Of a DNA stretch of 64,000 nucleotides, positions 21,527-33,563 are shown one piece after another. The DNA is taken from assembly GCA_022036555.1 (NCBI GenBank), contig CM039137.1, forward strand, positions 966,947 to 1,030,946, given 5' to 3'. Both the position numbers and the translations under genes were made by a program. Source of the stretch: Microstegium vimineum. Taxonomy: Eukaryota; Streptophyta; Magnoliopsida; Poales; Poaceae. Within the stretch, counting starts at the first letter, position 1; every line of letters starts with the position of its first letter. The notes beneath the pieces are model-generated. The model saw only the letters and a program-made list of their open reading frames with translations, was not told where the DNA came from and made no database searches.

Positions 21527-24500
21527 TTTATATACTTGGAGGCATTTTCTTTATAAATATGCCTTCAAGCACAAAGTAGTTGAGTCGGCATTTTCTAAAG
21601 ATAACAATATAACATTAAGAAAACAAAACACCTTTAAATATTGGTTATGTTATAGTGATAATAGAATCATCAACCAAAAGTTAGATTTAACACTTCTTCT
21701 ATATTAATATAATTAACAACTCTGATATCTGATTAATTTTAAAAAATAAAAGTTAGATTCATTTCTTTTTATTAGAATCGTGAATACTTAACTACTGATT
21801 TTTGCTAGTATTCGGGATACTAACATTTAATAAAAAAAAAAGAGTGCACATCTCACTTTCTGACAAGTCAACAAATTTCAAGTTTAATTAAATCTATAAA
21901 ACACTAATATTTATAATATCAAATAAGTTTATTACATTAATCATAGAATACATTTTTATATTAAACTGTATTTAGAAATGTAAATATGTAAACTATTTTT
22001 TATCAACTTAGTTAAGCTTAAAATTGATTATTATTTTTTAAAAAAAACAAGAGGTGTACTCTTTTTGAAACGGAAGGAATAAGTAAGAAGACTGTAAGGT
22101 GCAAACTAAAAATGCATCATCATTTAACTTATTGGCGAGGATTTTCAGGTATGTATTACTCCTATTAGCTAATACGTAAATGACATCATCTTTTGAAACG
22201 TGAAATGCTGACATCGTTACGACTTACGTGTTAATGACATAATTAATTTGGCGTCCAATTAAAGAAATATACTCCTACTTCCCATTGCGTGCTGACATTT
22301 CAAATCAAGGATGTGGAAACATCGATCTATCATTATAAGTAAAGGGGAGAGGAAAAGCAATGCATGGGGCCTTTTTGTCACTCCAGCTGGGGTGCAAACT
22401 CTGGTGGGATCTAGGAAATGAAAAAGATAGCTTAGGCGAATTTGAAAGTGAGGGATCCTGGCCTTGCCTTTGTCACATAGCGCTCAGGTCGCTCTGCGCA
22501 CGTTAACGCGGTTGGAATTAAGCACCTAACATCTTGTTAAGACGAATAATATGTAATCGTGTAACACGGCCAGCTAGAAAAACGAAACGACGACGACGGC
22601 GACCTGCATGATCGAGGCCCAGTGGTCAGTGCGTGCAGCAGTGTAGAAAGGGCTTGACGCACTGTAGGACAGAAGTGGCGAACGTGTGCCACGCTACGCT
22701 ATAGTAGTGTGTGTGCTTTGAAGGGAATCGATTCTACATGTGTGTAATAGATAGAGCCACCTGGCTGGTCGTCTTCCCTATAGCTAAGCTAGCTACTCTC
22801 CAGTACTCGTGAATGAACCTTTCAATCAAGACCATGCATATAATTATATAATAAAAACTGCAGAACACAACACTGTTACTGGTAATAATATATAATGAGT
22901 TATCTAGTACTGTCACATGATCGATGAGATCGTGTGATCTTCGCCACGATGCTACGATACACTTGGTACGTACCTGCAGAGAGATTCTTGACCGGCCCGG
23001 CCGGCCGGCGGCACGCAGCCTTGATCGATCGTGATCCGCCCATGCGTGCTCGCTCGCTTTGGGCTTTGCTTGCAAATGGCGGGCTGAGACCTGCAAAATC
23101 TTCAACGATTCTTTGGCTAGCTCAGCTCAGGTAGGCAGCTATAGCTTAGCTATCTACTCCTCCCTACCACCAGCAGGTCGCGACCTCGCTTCACACGCTC
23201 CTCCGGCCTCCTCGCTCCTCCTCGAAGGGGCGGGCGCGCGTACGCCCCCCATTATTGCGATAGACCTCGCGACTACCACCGCAGCTTGCTTGCATGCTGC
23301 ACCAGCTCCCTAGCTATAGCTATAGCTCTACTCCACGTGTGTTGGCTCGCTCCGACACGGCGGGCGGACGGAGGAGGGAGTAAAGAAACCGCACGGCGCG
23401 GGCCACGGAGGCCGACTAGCTAGTTTAAAGTTTATGCGAGACCGGCCGGAACCGCGCGCCTACTATACGGGAACGGGACAGACAGGAGGAACCCCCCCTG
23501 CCATAAACAATGCGTCGGAGAGGATCGGCTTCGGTACGTACAACTCAGAGGCGATCTACACGGAGATCCGGGCGGGATTTAGCCAGCCAGCGTCCCCGTC
23601 CCCGTCCCCGGCCAGCAGAAGCTTCGCTGGTTCGACCGCATCGCGCGCGACGACGCGCCAGAGCACAAAGCCCAGAGCCCAGAGCGCGGGCGCGCTAGCC
23701 GAGAGCCCGAGATGCTCTGCTGCTTTTGCTGGTGGGTGTGCATCACATCGGACACCGCGGATGGACTGGCTGCATGCCCAGCGCAAAGATCGCCAACAAC
23801 AACCCAGCGCAAAGATCGACAACAACAACCCAGCGCGATCTCACAACGCAGCAAGCACGCCACGGGCTGCGCCCGCCGGCTCCGGCTATCGCGCTTCGCA
23901 TTGGTTGGGCTTACGCGCCGGAGGATCCTTACCGATATTCGCTTCGCGTGGGAAAAAAAGTTAGGTGAGGACCATCCATACGGAAATATGGTAGAAATTA
24001 TTTGGTTTATATGTGGGGTCACGTGTTATTATAACAACATACATACTCACCGTGTTTGTAATATGATCCACTCGTCAGCTACATATCCCCACCGTGTTGT
24101 GGTGAGGACCATCCCTACCCACCTTCACGTGCGACCGGGGACCACGGCTAGATATGCCCGGCACGGGCACAGCGAGACGAGACGCCGAGACCTTCGGCTG
24201 CGCCCGAGCGTGGGCGTCGTAGGCTGGCAGTGGCAGCTCGCCCGGTGGTTGCGGCCTTGTGCGCTACCGCTGCCTACCTGGCTGGCTGTCTGTTAGTGTC
24301 AGCTGGTGATAGACGACTGATCGAGCATCGCACGAGTATCGATCGGCGGCGGCCGGGACATATGCACCGTGTGTTTGGGGCTTTTGGCAGTAACCTTTTT
24401 TGGGCATTGGCTAGACGGTGGTGACCAGCGTCATTGAGCCAGACAGCCCGCTTGTACTTGGAGAATATATATATTTGCCAGTGTTGCCCCCTCCGATCGA

Positions 24501-24667
24501 CCCTTTCCATGACCTTACTGGTGCACAGCACAGGTTCGGCCACATCTAATTCCCGATCCCCTGCTTCAATCAAATAACCGCCTTGAGTCTTTGATTTTCA
24601 CCAACAAACTGGCATATCACCGGACCGATGGTGTCTTGCACCATGATTTTTCTGCTACAATAGTATA
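21527..24667. other. Intergenic; GC-rich block without a supported gene
   Basis: 21530-22450 is AT-rich, probably with old MITE ends (for example TTTTTGAAACGGAAGGAA near 22060). 22930-24300 is GC-rich with CGGCCGGCCGG and opens several overlapping ORFs up to 194 codons, but none has a recognisable domain or a consistent frame. GTGAGGACCATCC occurs twice, at about 23967 and 24102. Confidence 0.45.
23777..23840 (+). repeat. 26-bp tandem repeat, about 2.4 copies
   Basis: The unit CCCAGCGCAAAGATCG followed by CCAACAACAA starts at 23777, repeats at 23803, and begins a partial third copy at 23829. Confidence 0.8.
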
Positions 24668-24843
24668 GAGCATCTCCAAGAGTTTAAAATAAAAACTACT
24701 CTCTAAACCAGTTTTTGGCGCACTCCAAGAAAATCGGACCTCCAACAAGTTAGAATTAGAGCTAACTAGAGCTCCCACCTCCACACTTTTCCGCCTGATT
24801 TTCTTCTTCCCCTGTGATCTGGGCACTAAAAACTGGAGATCTC
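24668..24843. mobile_element. Tourist-like MITE, probable
   Basis: The left end GAGCATCTCCAAGAG and the right end CTGGAGATCTC are inverted partners of the common grass GAGCATCTCCAA family, which is also seen at 59122. The expected TTA duplication is not visible. The element directly abuts the gypsy fragment that follows. Confidence 0.5.
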
Positions 24844-24844
24844 A

Positions 24845-25560
24845 TGCAATGTTTTCGTTGCTCTTGTGAAGACTTCATTACTATGTTCAGACCAAACGAC
24901 AAACCATTCAATGTATATTGTGATGCTTTAGGAAGTGGTTTGGGTTGTGTTCTTATGGAAGAAAAGTGTTTTATTGCCTATGTGTCCCGACAACTAGGGA
25001 ATCATGAAGTTAATTAACATACACATGACCTCTAGTTGGCTCTAGTTGTTCATGCACCGAAGATATGGAGGCATTATTACTTGGAAATGTGGTTCATGTT
25101 TATACTGACCACAAGAGTTTGAAATATATCTTCACTCAAGCAGAGTTAAATATGAGATAGAGGAGATGGTTGGAGTTAATCAAGGATTACATTATTGAGA
25201 TACACTATCATCCTAGCAAAGCTAATGTTGCGGCTGATGCTTTAAGTCACAAAACTCATGCTAGTTCCAGCAATGTTGATCCTATGATGATTGATGATGA
25301 GGATGACTTGTTTACAAGTAGTCATCCTAAAATCTTAGCTCATATTGAACTAACTTCATCCACACACGAACAAGTTATCACGGTTCAAAAAAGATGATGT
25401 GGGACTACATCATATCGGGAGAAAATAAAAGATGGAAAGGCGTATTGTTTTCATCCAGATGAAGATGGAGTTCATTGGTTCAAGAACCGTTTGGTCATAC
25501 CACAGTCTGTTTGAGAATTGATCTTCAATGAGGCACATACATCCAAGGTTTCTACACATC
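24845..25560 (+). pseudogene. Ty3/gypsy retrotransposon pol relic (RT/RNase H to integrase start)
   Basis: The sequence reads KPFNVYCDALGSGLGCVLME, then FIAYVSRQLGNHEVN, HVYTDHKSLKYIFTQAELN in a shifted frame, and IHYHPSKANVAADALSHK. This is the chromoviral RNase H domain running into the connection region. It is followed by VHWFKNRLVIPQSV and a decayed HPG segment of the integrase zinc-binding domain. Several stops and frameshifts interrupt it. No LTRs, protease or integrase core are found, so it is a truncated fragment whose left edge abuts a MITE. Confidence 0.85.
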
Positions 25561-27198
25561 CAGGGCAGGTTGGGTTGGCCTCCACCTTAGTTAGGGAGAA
25601 AGGGATTTGTAGCACTATGCTAACCTGACGAGGTTGGTACAAACGTGTGTTTGGGTTTACCAAGTTGGATGTTTGGGACTTCGGTGGTTTGCACAAAAGA
25701 CACAAAGGGGTTACTTTGGTTCAAGCTTCTAAAACTTACGTCTAACAGCAAGTTTCTTTGTGTTAGAAAGCTCAAATGATTTTTTACAAAGAGAATGGTG
25801 GTAGTATAGTACTAGCTAGTTCTAATCTAGGGTTTTTCCTCTTAGGATTGGGTTGGATGATCTCTCCTTCTACAAGAGCCTTCGTCATGCCTTATATCTC
25901 AAAGGGTGAGAGGAGTGGAAAGTTGGGTCTTATAGCTTCCTTGCCTGGCAATGGAGCTCTAGGTTCGTGTTCTAAATCTAAGTTATTGGAAGTGTAGTAT
26001 TGCCTCCTTCATTGTCGTGACCGACAACACTAGAATCATCCATGATGTCGCCTGCGGAGGTCTAGAGTCAATTGTTAGAGCATGAAAATGTTGTTGTCTC
26101 TCCTAGGCATGCCCTTCCACTAGTGTTCACCACACACCACCGAGGGAGAAACCACCTGTTGAGTACATAACAAGGGGTTGTCTAAATTATTGAGTTAGCA
26201 CCAGGATAGTAATTATAACCCCCTAATTGATTCTATTATTAATCAGCTAGGGGCTCAGGGGATACATCGTTGTTTGCGCCCGTGCGCACACTCTAGACTA
26301 TCACGCAATGCCTAATGCCACTTTGGGATGAGGTGCCAACCTCTAGAAAATAGGCTGAAAAGATAAGCATGTAGCCAAGTTGCCCGCTCCTCGAGCCCAA
26401 GCAGGACCCCAAAGCTCCTGGCTTTGGAAGGTGGCAGCCGACCAAGGGATGCCATGAGCACCATCAGACAGTCAAGCTAGTTCCAATCTTGACCAATGTG
26501 AGCAATATTCCTTCGAAATCTGATAGATCATCTAAATGCTAAACCTAACCCATGGGTAGAGCCATAGGGTGTTAGACCGTTCCGAGGCTCTGTCCTTTAG
26601 CCCATGCAGTGTTGTTCTAACCACTCGCAACTCAGGGCCACATCTGAGGCGTGATGCAATGCCACAGGGCAAGCACACGACCACCACAAGCATGCACTCG
26701 AGCGGATAGCATGTCCACATTGCTAATTTGTTTCTTTGTTCATGTGTGCTCGCCAACATCTGTACCCAATATGTATTGTCGGCTTTTGGTGGAGTTTCTC
26801 ACTAAGCCTGTATGTGCCCATATTCTACTCACAATGGTTTTTCCTATAGTAAATGACCTTGTTTTTGTCATCCAACTTTCAAAGCGGATGCTTTGCCACT
26901 ATATATCATTGTCTCTATGGATGCTTGGCATCATTGGTTCCTCTGGCGGATGCTTTGCCACCATTGTCTCTGGCCTACGCTCTTGCATATGCTTTGCTAC
27001 CAAGTGTGTCATGGCAGTTCCCTGCGGATCCTTTGTCGCATTGGGTGTCTTTGCTTCTTCCCCGGTGGATGCTTGGCCATTGGTGTAATTCTGGGCGGAT
27101 GCTTTGCCACCACTACTACTTGGGAGATACTTAGCCACCGTGTCATTGAAGGATGCTTTTCCACCGTTTGTGCTTGTGGCGGATACTTTGCCACCATG
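25561..27198. other. Intergenic with degenerate repeats
   Basis: No supported gene. The ORFs at 26651-27237 arise from a degenerate repeat (see the next entry). Confidence 0.5.
26883..27195 (+). repeat. Degenerate GGCGGATGCTTTGCCACC repeat array
   Basis: About nine variants of GCGGATGCTTTGCCACCA occur at irregular 30-70 bp spacing, for example at about 26885, 26946, 27095 and 27179. The array runs straight up to a CACTA-like terminus at 27199. Confidence 0.7.
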
Positions 27199-27335
27199 CA
27201 CTACTACAGAAAACTTAACCGAGGCGAACAGAAATGATTAACTGAGGCAGGCATCGCAACCTCGTCGGACCAAAGGTGTAAATGGGTCTTTTCTAAGGCT
27301 GTCAAATACCAGCCTCAGTAAATCAAATAAAAAAT
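27199..27335 (+). mobile_element. CACTA-type left terminal region
   Basis: The sequence CACTACTACAGAAAACTTAA followed by CCGAGGCGAACAGAAATG has the form of a grass CACTA terminus with subterminal GAGGC motifs. The matching right end was not located, so the extent of the element is unknown. Confidence 0.45.
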
Positions 27336-27449
27336 TTAAGAAACCTTGGATAAGCCCGACGAGCCCATCCATGGGCCGTCAGATCCGATGCCCAATGGCC
27401 TTCCACCGTCGGGGTGTGTCCTCTAGCGTCGGGGCTCCAGAGGGTTGCG

Positions 27450-27650
27450 CCTGTTGTGTCATCGTTGGATCCAGCCTTAGTAGTTGCGCCACCACTGGAT
27501 CCTATTGTAGGAGCCACGCCATAGCCGAATCTCACCGTAGGGTTTGCACCACAAACAGATCTTGCCATAAGAGAGCACCACAGCTGGATCTCATCGTAGG
27601 AGAATCGCTGTCGTCGGATCTTGTCGTAGGGGATGCGCTGTCGCCAAACC
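27450..27650 (+). repeat. Degenerate tandem repeat, GGATCTCATCGTAGGAG type
   Basis: Units of about 33-36 bp with the pattern GCACCACA, then GGATC, then CGTAGGAG recur about six times with many differences. Confidence 0.55.
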
Positions 27651-27659
27651 TAGAGGTAG

Positions 27660-28727
27660 TGTGCCATGGAGGAGGTGCCCACCATCACCCGCTCGTGCCT
27701 CATGGTGGAGGTGTGTCGCCTCCGCTATGGGGAGATGGAGGGGTGGAAATGTGGTGGAGAGGGAGTGGGAGGGGCAGCGTTGTGGGGAGAGGGAGGGACG
27801 TCGCTGCCAGGTAAGAGTGTTGAAGGCACCGTGCTCAGTCCTAGAAGAGAGAGGAAAGAGAGAGGGAGGAGTATGAGAATGAAAGAAACCCTAGCTCTTC
27901 ATTATATATATTGTCTGGTATTGGACCGACATGGGCTTTCTGTGGGCACTATTTTTAAAGGCGAGCCTTACAGTGTGTCCGTCTCTGTTAATGGATTTAC
28001 CAAGGCGGTCATAGCGGACAACCATCACGCCCACCTCCAAGCTCCTTTGTCAAACGTCTTGTTAAGTTTTAATGTAGAAGTGATGACATTGTTTATTATA
28101 GGCGACTTTTTGCGTTGTATCTTTTTACATGCTCGGTTGGTAGGTTTCAGGTTTTGAGGACAGTCGTTCTTTTTTTCCTTCTTTATTCTATTTCTTACAA
28201 GTTATATTTTAGGTTACTCACCACTTGCTTTATAATTTATAATTTGTGCTATAAGAACTCTCTCGTAGAGTTCTCTTCTTCTTAATGATAAACGGGTTAT
28301 ATTCTTCGGTCGTAAAAAAATTACTAATGTAGAGTACATGGTATTTTATAATTTTGATGAATACAATAATCAATATAATCACAGGAATTGCTAAGACATA
28401 ATTAATTTACACAATTTCTGTAGATCATATATATGTGTAATGTAAAAAGGGATGCAAGTCCAGTCGAAGACATGTCACCAAACAACGAAAAAATAGGAAA
28501 ACATTCTTATACATAGATTAGCGCAGCTCCACGCATAGCACAGATGTCCACGTCGCCTTTTTATCCCTCGGTCGTTCGATCCTGCATCTCGCGATCCAGA
28601 TTGCTCGTAGCGGCTTCTCCCGAAGCGACTTCTCATGAGAATAAGAATATAGCTCACCGGACGGTGATGCCACACAGACACAGTTTCCATTTCTTCCTCA
28701 TGTAAGAGCGAGATGAGGAAAAGGACG
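27660..28727. other. Intergenic, no supported gene
   Basis: GC-rich, possibly transposon-internal sequence runs to about 27880. From about 28150 an AT-rich stretch ends in TCTTCTTAATGATAA and a short A run at 28315, which resembles a LINE-type 3' end. Neither can be assigned firmly. Confidence 0.4.
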
Positions 28728-28730
28728 GTA

Positions 28731-29196
28731 CACTAGTACAGAAATGGCTTCTAGTCCCAGTTGGAAAGGGCCTTTAGTTAAAAAAAATAAAAGTCCCACC
28801 CAATTGCGCCCCCTAAGAATCAAACCCAAGACCACACGCACTGCTTCGCGCGTAGCAAACCACCTCACCTACGCAATAGATATGTCAATGAATGAGACAT
28901 TTTCCTTTTGAACCCACTGTAGAGAGACCTTTAGCCCCGGTTGGTAACCCTTTAGCCCCGGTTGGTACCTTTAGTTCCAGTTCGTAACACCAACGGGACG
29001 TACTAAAGGGTCTACTTTTAGTCCCGGTTGGTATTATCAACCGAGGCTAAATGTTTTGGACCTTTAGTCTCGGTTGACTCTTTTAGTCTCGGTTGACGTT
29101 ATCAACCAGGACTAAAGGTCTATTAGGTTTGAAAAAAAAATAACCGGGACTATTATACATTTCGAACATCGATCAAAGGTCTGTTTTCTATTAGTA
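28731..29196. mobile_element. Non-autonomous CACTA element with TTTAGTCCCGGTTGGT repeats, 466 bp
   Basis: The left end is CACTAGTACAGAAATGGC. The right end CTGTTTTCTATTAGTA is its degraded inverse. GTA flanks both sides (28728-28730 and 29197-29199), which is the expected 3-bp duplication. The right half contains direct and inverted TTTAGTCCCGGTTGGTA motifs that can fold into hairpins. It is the better preserved relative of 13361-13896. Confidence 0.8.
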
Positions 29197-29199
29197 GTA

Positions 29200-32080
29200 T
29201 CTCACGGAACAAAATGCTACCTCAAACTCTCAGATTGCTTCAGTGAACAATTGCGTACGACGATGAAATAAGCTAGTAGCATTCAGCAATCAGATCCCCA
29301 AAGAATAAGATAGTAAACAAATAGCAGATAGGTCAAAACTAAGGCATAAAACTTGGCTGGAACGATGTTGAAGGAGGGTTGCGATTCCTTCATCGCAGAG
29401 TTCTCTTGGATTGCAGCGATAATAATTTAATTTAGCAGTGTATCTTTCATATCATTGCATCAGTTACAGTTAATGAAAAAAGAATCTTTAGTCAGTTTGT
29501 ACTGAAGAACAGAACGGCATGGATATTAGGGTAATAACTCTGACAATACTGACAATGCATGATCTGCATATACTAGTACTACTACATAACACAGGACTGA
29601 ACAATATTCCTCCACATCAGCACGAATAGATTTGATTTGATCACGACTCATGAGATCAAATGGGCCAATAATAAATCAATTAAAAAAACAAGCTTTGCGT
29701 CGACTCCAGCCTGGACATCCAAGAGTATTGTCAGGTCAAATAATACAACGCAAACTCCACAATAATGTGCAAACAGATGTTCTAATAAAGAATATATCTT
29801 GCAAATGTAATGGAGGGGATGATGTATCTCAGAAAAAAAATATTGTGCGAGTAGAGATAGAGGGGATCAGTTGATAGATGGATGAACCAAAGCAAGATGG
29901 CAAAGGAGTGGGGAACATCTTGTCATCAGAACCGAATCGATGGCTACTAACTTGGCGCTAAATAAACAGGAGAATCCGTCCCCATCAAACTCCTTAAATG
30001 AGACAACATCTGCCCCGCATGGCCTTTTTTCTAATGCGAGTTTAAATAAGGGTTAGTGAGCAATCGGATTAGAAAAATAATGCATCACGCCGTGCATGCC
30101 CCCTAGTTTTAAATTTTATCTCAGTTTATCTGTTAAAAGATCCATTGCGGCTAGGCAGCTAGCTAGCCGTCTGCATTTCCATTCCCACGTCTGTAAATAC
30201 TTTTTAATAATGCCGCATATGCCTCGAAACTTGGAGAGTTTGACAAAACTGAAAGACCTTTTAAACACCAATGGATTCAAGCTCCAATCAAGCTCTGACT
30301 CCGTTCGATTCAATCGTCCGGGGTCACCTTCCCAACTCTGGCAAAGGTCTATAGCAAAGTTTGAGGCTTGTTTTAATGTACATGTATCTACCTTAATTCA
30401 TATATGTTGGGGTGCATTGGTATAGAATTTAGCTAAGGTGGTTTGACTATGATCTTCACTCGGAGCTGGGATTTTTATCAGGAGGCGGCGGCCATAAAGG
30501 GGCATTTAAGAAATTTCTGAATGTGCCAGTTCGTATTTTCTGATTGCAGGCCTTAAACATGTGGAAGCATATAAAGAAAAATCGGGTTGTTTTTTTCCAG
30601 TAGAAAGAGTGCACCAATCACCATGGAGCATATATATGGAGCCATCCTCTAGCTTCGCTTGCTACAGGAAACTCCGGCCGGCTGTCAGTGAAGCTGTGGA
30701 AAGCCTGAAGCCCTAATCGTTCATCTTGTGCGCACGTGTGATGTTGTGTGACGCGACAGGAGAGGTTGATCGAGGAGAGATTGAGTGAGTGGAAGGAAAG
30801 TAAGGCATCTTCGCAAGGAAATGGTGGAGGCGAAAGCGGATCCAATCTAGCAGTAGTAGCTGCTGCGACGACTGCAGCTCCCACCTCCCAGCACCACTAC
30901 TCCGATCCACTTGTGAAGCTCGCTAGATTTCAGCGTCGTCACCGTAGCCTGTGCGTATAGCGGCTGCAGAATAACAGTTGGGAGCACGTCAAGATCCCAT
31001 TTCCACTCGACGAGCTTATACTACCTACGGAGTACTAATTAATTGGAATCGAGCTGCCTTTCTCCCTCTCTTTGCTGGAGTAGCTTTCTTCCCAGCCAAA
31101 CGACTTCCAATAGAGTATTTGCCTTTTTTTTTTCTTTTTCTTCCTGGAAAGGGAACTTCATACGCCTTGTAGTTGTAGGCGTAAAAAGATCTGGTAATAT
31201 AATATCCGCGAAGCTCGTGGCCACGGATCGGCCAAGTAATCTCCCTGCACTTTCTGCGACCAAAATACTCATCAAGCGCTAGTGATTGGGTTCTTGGCAG
31301 CATCAGTCACCACACACATTTAAAAAGCCTGCACTAACGTTACATCACGAGACCATTTCTCTCTCTACACGCTTAATCGTTGGCACACAACTGACCTTTC
31401 TCGTCGCATCGGTTTCTTTGGAGATGGGATTATTTTTGGGATAAAGAAATGATGGAACTCGAGGGGGGTGTCTTGGCACCGAAAAAAGAAAGAGGGAGAG
31501 AGAGGAAATTTGGAGCTGCGGCCAGGTTGTTATCGCCATCGACCTCTGGCTGACGTAGAGGGGCACGCATTTGACTTGGCGCTAAAACAACCTCCGGTCG
31601 TCATAGACTTCATGATTGTTTACAGGCATTAGTGTTAACCGAACTTCGTTCTTTATATACATACGAATCCATTCAAAGATGCTTGCTTCGATGAATATTG
31701 AATAACCTGTTCCATTCGTCATTGATCTGTTGGGCATCTGTTTGATGCATCAGAGGACATGCTAAAAAACATGCGAGGCTGAATGGGTGCTTCTCTTCTG
31801 AATTCGTTCGCGGACAGCTTGTTTACCATTCAGGGATGCTATTAATTAATTAAGAGCAGGCCATGCCCGACCATTGTGTTGGGCCAAAAGCCTTTCTGTT
31901 CCTGAGACGGAGGGTCAGAACTGGTCCAGATCCCCCAGCTCAGCGAAAACTAGATGGGCCGAGCGGCAATCCCCACCGAGCCCAAATGGTGTGTGTCTAA
32001 GTAACACAGCATGGCAGAGCCCATAACTGGTTGACTCATCTCTGGGCTGGACATATTTCTTGTCGGAGGAGATTTGATTA
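29200..32080. other. Intergenic, no supported gene
   Basis: Mostly AT-rich up to 30600. The stretch 30600-31560 is mixed, with short overlapping ORFs (no more than 92 codons) and no recognisable motif. Confidence 0.45.
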
Positions 32081-32095
32081 TGTGAAAGGAGCAAG

Positions 32096-32918
32096 TGAAA
32101 AGAAAAATATTTTTAGGTGCTACAGTAAAGAGAGGCGACGCGAGCGACAAAACTCGTCTCCTCCCCCAATTCGCAATCCTTCTCGTCTCCGGCGCCCTTT
32201 CTGGCGTTGGATGAGGAGGGGATTCGACGAATCGGCGGCGGATCTGTAAAATCTCTACTAAATACTATAGCTATATATAGCTAGTAGTTTAGGTTTCTCC
32301 GGTGGAGTCAGTGTGCCGGATCTTTTGTTTCCTCTATGGTGGCATGTTCTTTCCATGGAGGTGGATTTCGGCTTCAAGCTGCAACCTCGGCGTCGTTTTG
32401 ACGACGGGTGGTGGCTCCGGGCTCCGACGATGAAGAATAAGGGTCTCCATCTCCTTTGTTGCGCTGGTGAGTGTTCAGGTGCTAGTGAGGAGCTGTTGAG
32501 ATGTGATTACTCCGGATTTGGAGTTTCGATGCTCGCTTCAGATCTCGTTGGGTTCTTTTCTCCCTTCCCTGTCTTCGTCGTTGATGCACGCTTCTTCGGC
32601 GATGACCTTGGAAGGTTTGTTTACCAACACGAAGTGAAATCGGGTTGGTCTTCAGTTCCCACCTGCTTTGGTGGTTCAGTTCGCCTTCAGGGTGACTCGT
32701 CGTCTAGCGAGTTGGGGTTTCTGTCGGTCTTTGAGGCGTGAGATTCCTCGTTGCCTGGCGATGCGATGGTCAATGACCATCTTCTCCGGCCGGGGCGTTC
32801 GGTGTTCATGGTGCATGTCGGATCCGATATGCCGCTTAAGGCGGCAACAAAAAATTGTGTTTCTACGCCAGCGAGGAGGTCGGCTTCAAGACAAACCCGG
32901 TTTCTCAAAAAAAAAAAA
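32096..32918 (+). mobile_element. Poly-A retroposon with perfect 15-bp target duplication
   Basis: The 15-mer TGTGAAAGGAGCAAG occurs at 32081-32095 and again at 32919-32933. The second copy follows a run of 12 A. This is the signature of target-primed reverse transcription by LINE machinery. The 823-bp insert has a GC-rich CTCGTCTCCTCCCCC-type start and no intron signals, and it holds a 142-codon frame (32313-32741) without a recognised domain. It may be a processed host transcript or the non-coding derivative of a LINE. Both explanations fit. Confidence 0.85.
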
Positions 32919-32933
32919 TGTGAAAGGAGCAAG

Positions 32934-33563
32934 AAAAGGCCGAAAGGGGATTTTGGCGGCATTCCTCCTCCAAGTTACTGCAGAAATCGACCGAGTCGAG
33001 GCCACACTGGTTCGGGTTCTCGTTTGCAGTTGGCATGAGGTGATGCTCCACAGAAACAGAATGATGCGCCGGCCATGCTGCTGTACCCCATCCTCTGAAC
33101 AACTGATAGCTAGCTCCAACAGAAGGTGGAGACTGGAGACGCTGGTGCTGAACCCACGCAATTATAATGGACAAACCCAACGCATGAACAAAGGGGACGA
33201 CTTCTCCTAGATCGGCAGTACAGATTTGTACTCGGTACAGATCGCCCAAAATACGATCGCGATGAGGCGACTGCATCAGGAGTTCCAAACTTTTGTTTGC
33301 CGCCTGAACATGCAGGACGCAGTCTGGCAACAACAGCACAGCCTGCTGCTGTGCTGCATCCACTGCGGCATCATGTTCTCGCATACGACTACTGAATACT
33401 GATGCCTGTACCAATGCAATGCGAAAACAATAAGCAGCACGAGGCAAAGATTCTCAGTAGTATTTCCGGTAAGGCTTGGCTAACTGTAACTGTAACCGAG
33501 CAAATAAACCAATACTGTCACGGTAATCTTCTTTTGTTTATAATAATAATAACGCCATCAGCG
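32934..33563. other. Spacer and probable 3' untranslated region of the plastid-protein gene
   Basis: A 180-codon minus-strand frame (33447-32905) lies here, but it has no recognised domain and runs into the retroposon boundary. I see it as chance or as 3' untranslated sequence of the gene that ends at 33564. Confidence 0.35.

Noticed and set aside
23434..23964. 176-codon ORF in a GC-rich block
   Set aside because: Composition is repetitive (the 26-bp tandem repeat lies inside it), no domain is recognised, and other frames are equally open.
32905..33447. 180-codon minus-strand ORF
   Set aside because: It crosses the retroposon target duplication and poly-A, has no recognised domain, and lies where the 3' untranslated region of the plastid-protein gene is expected.
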